This document shows, piece after piece, positions 31,075-42,007 of a DNA stretch of 64,000 nucleotides. The stretch spans positions 9,362,001-9,426,000 of the forward strand of contig JBHGNT010000020.1 in NCBI GenBank assembly GCA_043228905.1. Reading direction: 5' to 3'. The DNA comes from Azolla caroliniana. Lineage: Eukaryota > Polypodiophyta. The notes beneath the pieces were generated by a model, which was not told the origin of the DNA, searched no databases, and worked only from the letters and a program-made list of their open reading frames with translations. The position numbers and the translations under genes were made by a program. How positions within the stretch are numbered: position 1 is the first letter of the stretch; every line of letters begins with the position of its first letter.

Positions 31075-31086
31075 TTGAACCAATTT
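31075..31086 (+). other. Candidate self-priming primer site of Gyp-B
   Basis: TTGAACCAATTT begins 3 nt after the LTR end, at the primer-site position. It is the exact reverse complement of AAATTGGTTCAA (30845-30856), the predicted first bases of the transcript. No TGGTATCAGAGC or other recognisable tRNA 3'-end complement is present. Gyp-A and Gyp-C keep the same primer-site bases. Confidence 0.7.
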
Positions 31087-31140
31087 TACCTCTAGCCTAT
31101 TTGTCACTCTCCCTCATCCTCCTACCCTTTTCCCTATACT

Positions 31141-32292
31141 ATGGCTACTGTTAGCGCCCAAGAATACCAATCCGTTTTCTCCGAGCTACAGTGCCTAAAA
31201 GAAAAGTTTGTTGCCCTGGAACAAGAAAACCAACGGCTGATAGGGGATCTGCAACAAATCGCTCTAGAAAAACAACAAACGCAACAACAACATGGGGAGT
31301 TAGCGTTACGGGTACAACAACTCAAAGTAGCGTTGCAACAACAAGGATCCAGTCCCCAAGGATTTCATAAAGAGCCCAAGATTGGACTTCCTGTGAAATT
31401 TGATGGAACGCGTTCGCAATTCCGGGGATTCCTTAATCAGGTACGCTTAGTCATCCAGATGCATCCTTCCCGATATCCCACTGATGCATCTCGAGTCGGC
31501 CTAATAGGCACGCTACTTAGCGGCTCAGCCTTGGCATGGTTTGCTCCGCTTCTAGAAAAACAATCACCCTTACTTAATAACTTTGAAGATTTTATTGGTG
31601 AGTTTAAAGCCTGCTTTGGAGACACCGACAGCATCAGGACGGCGATCAACAAGATCCGGCGATTGCGTCAAGGCGATCGTCCAACCTCTGCCTACGCGGC
31701 GGATTTCCGCCTACTTGCTTCAGATATACCCTGGGATGATCAAGCACTAATGGAGCAGTTTCGCTATGGCTTGCGAAACGATGTCAAAGATCTACTTCTA
31801 ACTTTCCCCGAAGAATCAAAGTCTCTTACGGAGGCAATCAGTCGAGCAGTTCGATGTGACAACCGCCTTTTTGAACGGCGTTCAGAACGTCAATTACAGA
31901 TACCACGCTCTAGGCCAGAGCCCACTTACGCCGCAGTCGCGGCTAAACCGTTTGCACGAGACACACCTCAAGCAAATACTTCGACACCGATGGAGATCGA
32001 TACCATGCGTCGACGCGGCCCGTTATCGGAAGAAGAAAAGCAACGACGACGTGCCAATCGATTATGCCTTTATTGCGGTGGACCAGGACATATCGCCATC
32101 AATTGTCCCCATAGGCCAAGAAGACAGGTAAATCAAATCGTCGCCTGTACTAAACCCGAGTCAATTCTTCCCTTTGGAGTGTCTGATAGTATTAATAGTA
32201 CTAATAGAGTGTCAGATAGTATTCATAGTAGCCCAAGTATCTCAAATAAATTTGAAATCCTTAGTCAATTAGATGAAGAGTTAAACGATTGA
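31141..32292 (+). CDS. Gyp-B gag polyprotein (383 aa)
   Basis: This is the structural protein of the retrotransposon particle. The start is at 31141, 68 bases after the LTR; Gyp-A and Gyp-C share the same start context. Residues about 8-70 are Gln/Glu/Leu-rich and probably coiled-coil. Residues about 85-235 form the retrotransposon gag (capsid-like) region with [16 protein letters not shown] knuckle follows with Cys309, Cys312, His317 and Cys322 ([14 protein letters not shown]), then a basic patch. It is completely open and ends at TGA 32290-32292, next to the pol reading frame. Confidence 0.96.
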   Translation: MATVSAQEYQSVFSELQCLKEKFVALEQENQRLIGDLQQIALEKQQTQQQHGELALRVQQLKVALQQQGSSPQGFHKEPKIGLPVKFDGTRSQFRGFLNQVRLVIQMHPSRYPTDASRVGLIGTLLSGSALAWFAPLLEKQSPLLNNFEDFIGEFKACFGDTDSIRTAINKIRRLRQGDRPTSAYAADFRLLASDIPWDDQALMEQFRYGLRNDVKDLLLTFPEESKSLTEAISRAVRCDNRLFERRSERQLQIPRSRPEPTYAAVAAKPFARDTPQANTSTPMEIDTMRRRGPLSEEEKQRRRANRLCLYCGGPGHIAINCPHRPRRQVNQIVACTKPESILPFGVSDSINSTNRVSDSIHSSPSISNKFEILSQLDEELND

Positions 32293-35200
32293 GTCCAGCC
32301 AAAATAGGAGCCATTTGGTTGGACAGCAGCCCTAGATCTGTACAGCCCATTAGTGGTTCCATTCCTTCCAAGCAAGTTAGCAATGTGTTCCAAGCCCAAG
32401 TCATTGTTAGTACTAAAAGTACTCCCCCAGTACCCGTCCTAGCACTTTTAGATTCCGGAGCTAATTCCTGTTTCATGGATCGAAATTTTGCCCAAGCTTC
32501 TCAGATATCCTTAAGAAAACTTCCTTGTCCCGCATCTGTAGTGGTCATTGATGGTCGTCCCATTGCTTCCGGGAATATTGTAGAAGAATCAGAACCCATT
32601 CAAGTTGTCCTAGGTAGTTTTGTGTGTATAATATCATTTAATATAATTAGTAGTCCAGAGCATCCCATTGTCCTAGGATTACCTTGGCTTGAATTACATA
32701 ATCCAGCCATAGATTGGAGAACAAGAGAAGTCCGATATCGACCACCCCAAGAATCAACTCACCGAGTTTCGACCATTTCACTCCATCAACTACGCGAAGA
32801 AGGACCCAAGGAGGCAATGTTCCTATTTGCCATATCAGTACATCCTTCTAGCACTATTAAGAAGGACTCCTCAATACAACTTCCGGCAAAATATCATCCT
32901 TATGCCGATGTATTTGACAAGGTAAAAGCCGGTACCCTTCCTCATCACCGTCCCTATGACTGTCCCATCGATTTACAACCAGGAACCGAGCCACCATGGG
33001 GACCAATTTACAACTTGTCACCCACCGAGTTAGAAGTCCGTCGAGCCTACATAGAGGAGAACTTGGCAAGCGGGTTCATCCGTCATTCGAAATCTCCGGC
33101 CGGTGCACCCATCTTCTTTGTCAAGAAGAAAGATGGCTCACTTCGTCTTGTCGTTGATTACCGCGGATTGAATAAAGTCACCATCCGGAATAGGTATGCA
33201 CTTCCTCTTATATCAAGTCTTTAGAGCGAGTTAATGGTGCCAAGTTTTTTACTAAAATCGACCTACGAGGAGCGTATAATCTCGTGCGGATCCGACCGGG
33301 AGATGAGTGGAAGACCGCTTTTCGCACGCGGTATGGGCATTTCGAGTATACTGTTATGCCGTTTGGCCTAACCAATGCACCCGCAGTCTTCCAACACATG
33401 GCAAATGATATATTCAGAGACCTCTTGGATATCTGTTTGATCATTTATTTGGATGATCTGTTGATTTATTCGAAGACCCAGGAAGAGCACGATTCTCATG
33501 TACTATTAGTACTAAAGCGACTCCACGAGAATGGTCTTTATGCCAAGCTAGAGAAATGTAGCTTTGACTGCAAGCAAGTGGAATTTCTAGGCTACGTCAT
33601 CTCCTCAAAGGGCATCGCCATGGATCCAACTAAAATCCAAACTGTACTAGAGTGGCAAATTCCACGGTCGGTACGAGATGTACAATGTTTTCTAGGCTTT
33701 GCTAACTTCTACCGTAAGTTTATACAGGATTACTCGAAGATTATTTTACCTCTCACACAACTTACGAAGAAGGGCCAAGCATTTCTTTGGTCCATCGAAG
33801 CAGATATGGCTTTTCGGCATCTTAAGAAAGCCTTTACATCAGCACCGATTCTAGCTCATGTGGATACAAGCAAACCATTCATCATGGAGGCCGACGCATC
33901 AGATTTCGCCCTCGGTAGCATCCTTTCTCAACAAGGCGATAAAGAAGAGTTGCATCCGGTGGCTTTCCATTCGCGCAAATTCAATGTCGCAGAAATCAAC
34001 TACGAAATACATGACAAGGAGTTATTAGCCATCGTGGATTCATTTGTACAATGGCGGCATTTCTTAGAGGGCTCTCCACATCAGGTCATTGTCTTTAGCG
34101 ATCATAAAAATCTTGCTTATTTTCAGAACGCTCGCGTACTAAATCGACGGCAAGCTCGGTGGGCGCAATTCCTCACGCGTTTCAACTTCGAAATCACATA
34201 TCGACCGGGGAAGCAGCAAGGAAAAGCAGATGCACTATCACGGCATTCATATCTTGCACCTCGTCCTGGTGACGCAACATTTGATAATCAAAAGCAAGTA
34301 ATCTTGGGACCAACACGATTGCACACGACGCGGATTTTTCACACCCCGATGGATTCACAGATTACCGATGACATACGTGCAACCTTGAAGACGGATAGTT
34401 TTGCTCAAGACATCCTGGCGCACATTGATACTTCTCGGGCATCCTGTTCTCAGTCTCAACAACCAGGTATTGACTACCGACAATTCGAATATCATGATGG
34501 TTTGTTATTCTTTAAAACGCGCGTATATGTCCCCGATTGCTCCTGTCGCCTTCAAATCGTCCAACATTGTCACGACACCCATACGGCGGGACATTTCGGT
34601 AGTACCAAGACGTTGGAGTTAGTGCAGCGATCTTTTTGGTGGCCCCACATGCGCCGTTTTGTCGACGACTACGTTCGGACCTGTGATGCTTGCTGCCGAG
34701 CAAAGATGCCACGACACCATCCATATGGCTTGTTGGAACCTTTACCAATTCCAAGTAAGCCATGGCAGTCTATTTGTCTTGATTTTATTACAGATCTGCC
34801 GGTCTCGAAGGGGTTCGATGCTATCCTAACCGTCGTCGATCGATATACGAAGATGGCACATTTTGTGCCATGTACTAAAGCCATCACTAGCGAGGAAACC
34901 GCCGCTCTTGTTATGCGTGAGGTATTTCGGCATCATGGCCTACCAGACAGTATTATCAGTGACCGAGGCCCGCAATTTGTCTCCAAATTTTGGCAGCATC
35001 TCTTCAGGATGCTCAAGGTCTCCTGCAACCTCTCCTCCGGCTACCATCCTCAAACTGACGGACAGGCGGAACGAACAAACCAAACGTTGGAGCAATATCT
35101 CCGGTGTTTCCTGAGTTATCAACAGGACGATTGGGCCGAGATTCTCCACTTTGCGGAGTTTGCGTATAATAATGCTATTCACTCCTCGACTCGGGTCTCC

Positions 35201-35860
35201 CCATTTCTCGCTTATACCGGTTTCCATCCTCGCTGGTCGGTGATCGACACTCCGGAGCTCCCTACCAACCCTCGTGCCGAGGACCATTTGGAGAGGCTAC
35301 GCAAGATCCAGATGGATCTCTCTACTCACCTTCGTCATGCTCAACACACACAGAAGACTTATGCGGATCGTCATCGGATTCCCTCCTCTTTTGCCATCGG
35401 AGATCGAGTATGGCTCTTACGTCGTCACATCAAGACTACTCGACCGTGCGACAAGTTGGATTATCGACGACTCGGTCCTTTCCGTATTACGGGGAAGATT
35501 AATGATGTCACCTTCCGCCTGGATCTCCCTCCGCAGCTTCAGATACATCCGGTTTTCCATTGTTCTCTTCTTGAACCTTATAAAGCAAACACCATTCCCG
35601 ATCGTGTGACACCACCGCCGCCCCCGCTGGAGTTGGACGCCGGCCCGGAGTATGAAGTTGCTGCCATCCTCGATTCCAAACTTGTTCGCAACAAACTTTA
35701 TTACTTGGTCGATTGGCTCGGTTATAGTCCGAGCGAACGTACTTGGGAACCCGTCGAGAATGTTGCCAATGCACAAGATCTTCTTGCTGATTTCCACCGA
35801 AAGTATCCGGACAAACCCGGTCCGCAGTTAGCGCCGACTCGTTCCACTCGTCGTCTTTAA
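32277..35860 (+). pseudogene. Gyp-B pol polyprotein, one frameshift
   Basis: Pol lies in the -1 frame relative to gag, with no ATG near the junction. In order: aspartic protease (ALLDSGANS, Asp codon at 32451), RT ([19 protein letters not shown]; catalytic YLDD at 33446-33457), RNase H (MEADASDFALGS, about 33880-33915), integrase (HHCC zinc finger about 34565-34700; core Asp in LDFITDL, Asp in SDRGPQF, Glu in GQAERTN), and a C-terminal chromodomain (YLVDWLGYSPSERTWEP, about 35700-35755). The only break seen is a one-base deletion in a T run at about 33221-33224 in RT, compared with Gyp-C. The chromodomain assigns it to the chromoviruses, in which this domain directs integration to certain chromatin. 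Confidence 0.95.
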
Positions 35861-35868
35861 GGGGGAGA
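35859..35868 (+). other. Gyp-B polypurine tract
   Basis: AAGGGGGAGA lies 4 bases before the 3' LTR and overlaps the pol stop codon (TAA 35858-35860). Confidence 0.9.
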
Positions 35869-35871
35869 TAG

Positions 35872-36156
35872 TGTCATGGCAAGACTCGAACCCATGACTT
35901 TATGCTACATGGGTCGAGCTCTTACCATTAGATTAGGAATTGTATTTTGTAGGATATTATTTTCATTTATACTTTATCATAGAAAATTGATGTATATTCC
36001 AGATCTCTCTGGAACATTCTAGAAGCTTCAAGATTATTCCTAAAAACACTATAAAAGGAGGCACAAGGCATTGTTTTGAACCAAATTGGTTCAACGCCAG
36101 TCTTAAGCCTCTTAGCCGCTTGTACTTATCTTTTCACATAATATATAGCTGCTGTC

Positions 36157-36200
<44 letters not shown>

Positions 36201-36310
36201 CTCTTCTCACTTCCTCTCTCGGGAATCTTACGCAGTCCCGTCCTCTTAGTACTAATAGTACTGCTGTTCTTAGTACTAATTCCATCTCTGTTCTAGTACT
36301 ATTCCTGACA
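35872..36310 (+). repeat. Gyp-B 3' LTR (439 bp)
   Basis: Identical to the 5' LTR except for one G in the CT tract near 36188. It is followed by the target duplication AAAAT. Confidence 0.98.
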
Positions 36311-36703
36311 AAAATATGTATATGGTTGTTGATTTTTATAAGGGTTGATTAATATAAAATATTCCTGGGAATTCACAATTTTGCTATCTATTTCTCTCTT
36401 ACAATCGAAGTATCAATTAATACACTATACTCATGGGATTCACGAGTTTCATATCTTCATCTTGCAATCTATTCGTAACAAACCTTATCTCATATTCTTC
36501 TTTCTCCTAGTCCAAAACCCTGGCGGTTCCCACCCGACTCATGCAACGATCCGGTACCGAAAGGCCCGACACAAGTGGTGAACCCGACGTGAAGACGAGT
36601 GGCAAGGAGATGGAGAATCAACAACCGGAAACTAACAACATGATGGTGATGTTCGAGTGGATGCTACAAGAACAACGCGCAATGTTGGACATTGCGGCGG
36701 CAT

Positions 36704-37950
36704 GAAGTTGAAAGACATTCTCATGTAGAGTTTTTGAATGTTGGAGCACGTGGGGATCATTTCCTCAAATGTATATTCAGGTTTTTTAATGGGTTTACAA
36801 GATATCCATCTACCTACATAGGTATCTAGAGACAACTAAGAGATTGTAAAATTGGGTTTTACATTAGAAGAAGATAATGATAAGACAGAATAAGAGGGAG
36901 AAAAGGAAGAGTTGGTCCCACTTTCTTTGTGTGGAGTTGGTGTATTGGGTAGTCAATGGTAGAAAGCTCATTATCTCTTTATTGGCATAGAGTGCACATT
37001 GTGGTCGACTTTAGCTCAGCCTCTCCGTCTCTTTTCAATTTTGAGATAATGGCAACGAGGTGAAAGTGAGAGTGTTTGACATTCTTACTTTGAAAGGCAC
37101 AAGACAATGTTGTGACGTGGTATGTATAGAGGAAAGTGTCTAAAATTGAGCTTATGATAGGTTAAAGTTATCATGGTTAACGAAGTAATAAGGTTAGTTG
37201 GGTAGGGTTGATTCTTGGGATAATAATGTGTAAGGGTTCTGTTGAGAATCAAGCTCAACTTGGTCTAGTGTGTGAACTCACCTTGAGAGTGAATAGACAC
37301 TCCAACGGTCAAGAGTCACCATTATGTCACCTCTTTGTATTCTAGCATTTAGTATGAGTCATAGAATCATATTCTATGACACATAACTTATGAGCTTTCA
37401 CATTCCCCATGCTCCATGAGTCTTTTAGTTAATGAAGAGAGAGGGTGACTATATAAAGCACCCTCCTCCCACCTTGTATAATGTTGAGTCTTTCTCCTTT
37501 GTGAATATAATCTACCTTGCATATACTCTGTGTGTTACTCCTTGTCTCTCTCTCTCACTCACTCTCTCATACACACACACAGTTCACACCTATTCCGCTA
37601 CACAAGAATCATACCCGATTTTTTACAGGTTCAAATTTCATAGTGGACGGTGAGAGAGAAATGGTGATTTGGTGGTGATTTATAATGTGCATTATATAGG
37701 AATGAGGAATGAAATGAAATGAAAGGAGGAATTTACTTTTGCAAAAGTTGAGTGTCGGCGACAAATGGCAACTTATGCAAGAAGTTAATATTTTTGGTGA
37801 TGGCCTTTTGAAACCTATAAAAGGAAAATGAGAGTTCATTGTTGGGGATATGAGTTTTGAGAGAGACACCCATGCTTAGTTAATGAGGAGCTTGTTGCGA
37901 GATAACGAATCAAGAGGGCATGTAGGAGACCATGATGACAAGAGGTGATT
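36704..37950 (+). repeat. Inverted copy of 4661-5516 (LINE-related), split by a solo LTR
   Basis: Read forward, this matches the reverse complement of 4661-5516 almost end to end, from GAAGTTGAAAGACATTCTCA to ATGACAAGAGGTGATT. The first 130 bases still encode the LINE-type 3' peptide (FLKCIFRFFNGFTRYPSTYIG). About 854 bp correspond once the solo LTR (37240-37627) and one target copy are removed. Cop-E begins at 37951 within the same target sequence. Confidence 0.9.
37240..37627 (+). repeat. Solo LTR (388 bp) with target duplication GGTTC
   Basis: The ends are TGTTGAGAATCAAG and GATTTTTTACA. GGTTC flanks both sides (37235-37239 and 37628-37632). The undisrupted sister copy at 4661-5516 lacks it, which gives the empty site. 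It has a TATATAAAG box near 37453. The start resembles the TGTTGAG copia LTRs of this window. Confidence 0.93.
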
Positions 37951-38312
37951 TGTTGAGAGACAAGCTCAACATTGGGTGTGTAAAACCATACACACAACAT
38001 GGTCGTAACGATGCGTAAACCGAGAGGCTGTTAGAATGTTATTCCTCGTAAGGAATAATTTTGGAAGTAAGTGTAGGATGCTCATTCATGAGCAGTCAAG
38101 TACTATTAGTACTTGTGTTAGCCCAAAAGTCAGGGCTTGTATAAAAGGTGCTCACTAAGCACGAAGTATGTACAAAGAATTATTATTTGAATATAGTTAG
38201 TTGTTTCTACTCTCTCTCTCTCTCTCTGTCTCTCCCTCTATGTGTTTCTACGTTTTACCGAACTGTGTACGTTGTGCTTTTGCATACGCTTCCACACACA
38301 TATTCTTCTACA
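37951..38312 (+). repeat. Cop-E 5' LTR (362 bp)
   Basis: It begins TGTTGAGAGACAAGCTCAAC and ends TTCTTCTACA directly before the initiator tRNA-Met primer site. It has TATAAAAG near 38140 and a (CT)n tract near 38210-38230. Confidence 0.88.
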
Positions 38313-38414
38313 TGGTATCAGAGCGTGAGGGTTGAGACTCCTCTGCAGCCGACAGAAAAGCTTGCGATAAAGAAAGAGTTAAGTTATTGTTTTCGGAAAG
38401 GATAAGACAACAAT

Positions 38415-39780
38415 ATGGACAGAGGAATGGGAAGCTCGCGACCAATTGAGAAGCTCGATAGGAGCAACTACACATCTTGGTCGTACAAGATGCACCAATA
38501 CCTGCTTGGTCATGGTTATTGGAGCTATGTCGAAGGAGCTAATGATACAACGCCCGAATTGACACATAGAGTTTTTTCGGCTTGGGAACAAGCGGCAAGC
38601 AGAGTTCTTTACTGCTTCACGTCATGTGTGAGCGACCAGCTCTTGAGCTACATTCGGGATGCTAAGACATCAAAGGACGCATGGGCGAATCTCAAGAGGA
38701 TTTTTGCCACTAGCACAATGGCCAGGAAGCTGCAGCTCAGGCCGGAGCTCAACAATGTCCGATAGAAATATCTGTATGTGGCTGATTACATGGCCCGAAT
38801 CAAGGATATCTGCGACTCTCTTGCCTCCGTCAACGTGAACATTGAGGAGGACGAAATGGTGCAGGTTTGTCTTGTCTTCAAAGTTCAGAGCACTTCGAAC
38901 GGTGGTTTGCACGAGGGAGAATACGCCTTCTTTCTTCGAGCTTCAGTCGATGTTGCTCATAGAGGAAAATCACGTGAGTGCATCGAAGAGTACGCACACC
39001 GACAACAAGATGTTGTACACGGAGGAAGATAGGCCCTGTGGTTGTGGTGAACGAGGCGGATCGGTGCGCAATGGATGTAGCCAAAAAGAGCAGAACGTGC
39101 GGCATAATCGAAATGTCGGAAGCAGTTCTGAACCCTCCGGAAGCAAGGGGAGTCATGGTGGCTCCGGAATCCAACAAGAGAAGGCCACGACGGAATGTTG
39201 GTATTGTGGCAAGAAAGGCCACAGGGAGAGCGAGTGCTGGAAAAAGAGAGCCGATTCGGACAAAGCCAGATCGAGTGGAAGAGATGCAGAGAGGCGTTAG
39301 AGGTCACACTACATGGAAGGCTTTGAACAAGCCGGAAATGGATCGGGCCCAGCCTTCGTAATGAAGCACAAGACGAATTCGATGGCCGTGAACACCTTGA
39401 AATCAAGTGAGGTGTGGTATGTTGATTCCGGAGCGTCAAATCATATTACGAGTCATGAGGAATGGTTCTCGTACTTGGAGAAACCGGAAAAACAAGGAGT
39501 GGTTGAAACGGGAGACGACATTCCGCATACCATCAAACATGTTGGAGAAGTTCCCCTCAGCCACATCGGGCAAAAAGGGAAACTTATGAATGTGTTGCAC
39601 GTCCTGACAATAACCAAGAACCTAGTGTCGGTCGGTCAGATTGTTGACTAGGGGATGCAAGTTTGATTCATGCACCTTGGGTGCTACATCGAAGAAGAAG
39701 CCAAAGTTATTGCGCGATGTTTATCCTCGACACCAATGAAGCCGGAACCGCACTGTTCGCGAAAGGACTGAAGGTCGAGT
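38415..39780 (+). pseudogene. Cop-E gag, zinc knuckle and protease
   Basis: The gag start is at 38415. The copia gag domain runs to about 38960, with an in-frame TAG at 38763 and a frameshift near 38875. A complete CCHC knuckle, CWYCGKKGHRESEC, lies at about 39199-39240. The protease active site VWYVDSGASNHI is at about 39412-39447. A piece of the GAG-pre-integrase region follows and stops at about 39780, where the deletion begins. Confidence 0.88.
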
Positions 39781-39789
39781 CGCCAACAT

Positions 39790-41044
39790 GAATATGGAGA
39801 TTGAACAATTGGATGTCAAGTCAACATTCTTGCACGGGGAGTTAGGCAAAGAGATCTACATGCAGCAGCCTGAAGGCTTTGTGGAAAAAGGAAAAGAGAA
39901 ACTGGTGTGTCGACTGAAGGAAAACTTGTATGGTCTGAAACAAGCTCCACGCCAATGGTAAAAGAAGTTCAAATCCGTCATGTTGGAACATGGGTTCCAC
40001 AAAACACAAACAGATCACTGTGTATTCGTCAAAAGTTATGATGAAGGTGACTTCTTGATTCTCCTTTTATATGTGGACGACATGTTAATAGTTAGACAAG
40101 ATACTAATAAGATCAGGAGCTTGAAGAAAGCACTAGGCAAGACGTTTGCCATGAAAGATCTTGGATCAGCCAAACAGATCTTGGGGATGCACATAGTTCG
40201 AGATAGAACTAAGAAGGTGCTATTGTTGTCACAAGAGAAGTATGTGACAAAGATCTTAGAAAGATTTAACATGTCGGAAGGAAAGTTGGTCGGTTCTGCA
40301 TTGTCGACAAACTACAAGCTGAATACCAAGCAATGCCCGAAAAGGGAGAAGGAAAAGGCCACGATGACGAAAGTACCCTTGCCTCGGCTGTTAGCAGTTT
40401 AATGTATGCTATGGTTTGTACGAGACCAGACATAGCATTTGTTGTAGGAGAAATAAGCTAATATATGAGTAATCCAAGAAAAGAACATTGGGCAACAATC
40501 GAGTGGATACTCAAGTACTTGAAAGGCACCTCAGGGGTGTGCCTCAGGTATGGTGTCGGAAAACCTATGCTCGAAGGGTTATCGAGTCGGACATGTCGGG
40601 GGATGTAGACTAAAGTCGATCCGCATCAAGTTACGTGACGACCTATGTAGGGGGAGCAATGTCATGGCAATTGAGACTATAGAAGGTTGTGGCTTTGTTG
40701 ACCATAGAGGCAGAATACATGGTTGCGGTGGAGGCCGGAAAATAACTTAATTGGATGAAGAATTTCTTTTAAAGTGAACTAGGAATGAAGCAAGAGAGAT
40801 TCTTATTGCACTGTGATAATCAGAGTGCCATACATCTAGCCAATAACATTGCGTACCACTCCTAGACCAAGCACATACAGAGAAGGTATCACTAGTTGCG
40901 GGAGAATGTGGATGAGGGGGAGTTTACCCTTGTGAAGGTCCATACTACCGACAATGGATCCGACATGATTACCAAGAACCTACCTATGGACATACTTAGA
41001 GTCTGTCGACAAAAGACAAGACTGGCTTACTCCCTCCCACAAGA
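39790..41044 (+). pseudogene. Cop-E RT and RNase H
   Basis: The RT picks up at [20 protein letters not shown] (about 39805) and includes [11 protein letters not shown] followed by a TAA, then LLYVDDMLIV (about 40066-40095) and GMHIVRDRTKK. RNase H is more decayed, with several frame breaks; the MVCTRPDIAF-like segment is near 40410-40440. The 3' end leads into the polypurine tract. Confidence 0.88.
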
Positions 41045-41058
41045 GTGAAGGGGGAGTT

Positions 41059-41430
41059 TGTTGGAAATATGTCCCTCCTGTGGAGGGAGTCGACTAGTCG
41101 GGCTGAGGAAGAGCCGACAATCAAAGACAGGGAAAAGAGTCGACATGGAGAGTTGACTAGGAGAGCCGACAATAAAGGATAGACAATCCAAGTCAAAGAC
41201 AAGACTGACTAGTTGGGGCGATTGGATAGTTGACATAAGAGTCAGCTAGTCGAACCGACTAGTCGATCCGTCGGCTGATTAACGATTACTATTATTATTA
41301 GATAATGACATCTAATGTAGTCATGCCTTTTGATAACTTTGGCAAGATAAATTCTTCACAATCTCTTGTAATTGAACCTGACGGTCCAAAAGGTCTTCAT
41401 CATGTGGATTATATTGCATCAATAATACAT
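41059..41430 (+). repeat. LTR-like sequence after Cop-E
   Basis: It begins TGTTGGAAATATG after a polypurine tract, so it is probably a 3' LTR start. It contains repeated GTCGACTAGTCGG and GAGCCGACAA motifs. Its 3' end could not be fixed and no partner LTR was found in the window. Confidence 0.45.
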
Positions 41431-41564
41431 TGCATCGTGTAGGAATATGTGAAAACTTATCAATCAACTACCTACGTCTTTGAGTATTAGTTAAACAATA
41501 CATACAATGAATATGTTCAAATTTTTTAATGTTATATTGCATGCATATCATCCCTTTGGTACAA

Positions 41565-42007
41565 GTCGAGGAGGGGTATTTTGGGAATACTAGAAAATTA
41601 GCGGGAGGGGTATTTCGAGAATATCAGATAATTAGCGAGAGAAGTATTTTGGGAATACCAGAAAACATAGCAAGAGGAGTATTTGGGAAATATCGGAAAA
41701 TTAGGAGGAGTATTTGGGGAACATTGGAAAATTAGTAGCAGGGGTATTTTGGCAATATCAGATAATTAGCAAGAGAGGTATTTTGGGGAAATGTATGTAG
41801 TAGGAATGGTACGTTGGGAATATCGGGAAATTATCGAGAGGGGTGTTTCGGGAATATCAGATAATTAGCGAGAGAGGTATTTTGGGAATATTGGAAACGT
41901 AGCAAGAGGAGGAGTTTTTGGGGAATATCGGAAAATTAGCGGGAGGGGTATTTGGGGAATATCGCGAAAATTAGGGGAGGGGTATTATGGGAATATCGGA
42001 AACTTGG
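41565..42007 (+). repeat. Degenerate ~36-bp minisatellite upstream of the proteasome gene
   Basis: About a dozen units follow the rough pattern GGGGTATTTTGGGAATATC then GGAAAATTAGCGAGAG, with lengths of about 30-40 bp. It ends 180 bp before the proteasome start codon. Confidence 0.85.

Larger units (their letters stand above)
30634..36310 (+). mobile_element. Gyp-B: nearly intact Ty3/gypsy chromovirus
   Basis: This is a complete 5,677-bp element with two 439-bp LTRs (30634-31072 and 35872-36310). By eye the LTRs differ at one base, a G in the CT tract of the 3' copy (36188). A perfect target duplication, AAAAT, flanks it (30629-30633 and 36311-36315). The order gag, protease, RT, RNase H, integrase, chromodomain identifies a chromovirus. 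Gag is open and pol has a single one-base deletion. It is the youngest insertion in the window and sits inside the Gyp-D LTR. Confidence 0.98.
30253..36703 (+). mobile_element. Gyp-D: gypsy-type LTR and start of gag, split by Gyp-B
   Basis: The LTR begins TGTTGTAGTG at 30253 and is interrupted at 30633 by Gyp-B. It resumes at 36316 and ends ACCCGACTCATGCA at 36545, about 611 bp without the insert. It aligns with the LTR at 13016-13728. After CGATC comes CGGTACCGAAAGG at the primer-site position (13736 has TGGCGCCGAAAGG). A gag-like reading starts at 36610 (MENQQPETNNMM) and is cut at 36703 by LINE-related DNA. The rest of the element is missing. Confidence 0.75.
37951..41058 (+). mobile_element. 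Cop-E: internally deleted copia element
   Basis: The 5' LTR (37951-38312), the primer site TGGTATCAGAGC (38313-38324), gag, zinc knuckle and protease are present. Then comes a direct jump to RT, RNase H and the polypurine tract GTGAAGGGGGAGT (41045-41057). All of integrase is missing. The DNA after the polypurine tract (41059 on, TGTTGGAAATATG) does not resemble the 5' LTR, so the element is either chimeric or rearranged. Confidence 0.88.

Noticed and set aside
31134-35800. Minus-strand ORFs within Gyp-B
   Set aside because: They are antisense shadows of gag and pol, with no domains of their own.
36610-36703. Host exon starting MENQQPETNN
   Set aside because: It follows an LTR and a primer-site-like sequence at the usual gag distance, so a truncated retroelement gag is the simpler reading.
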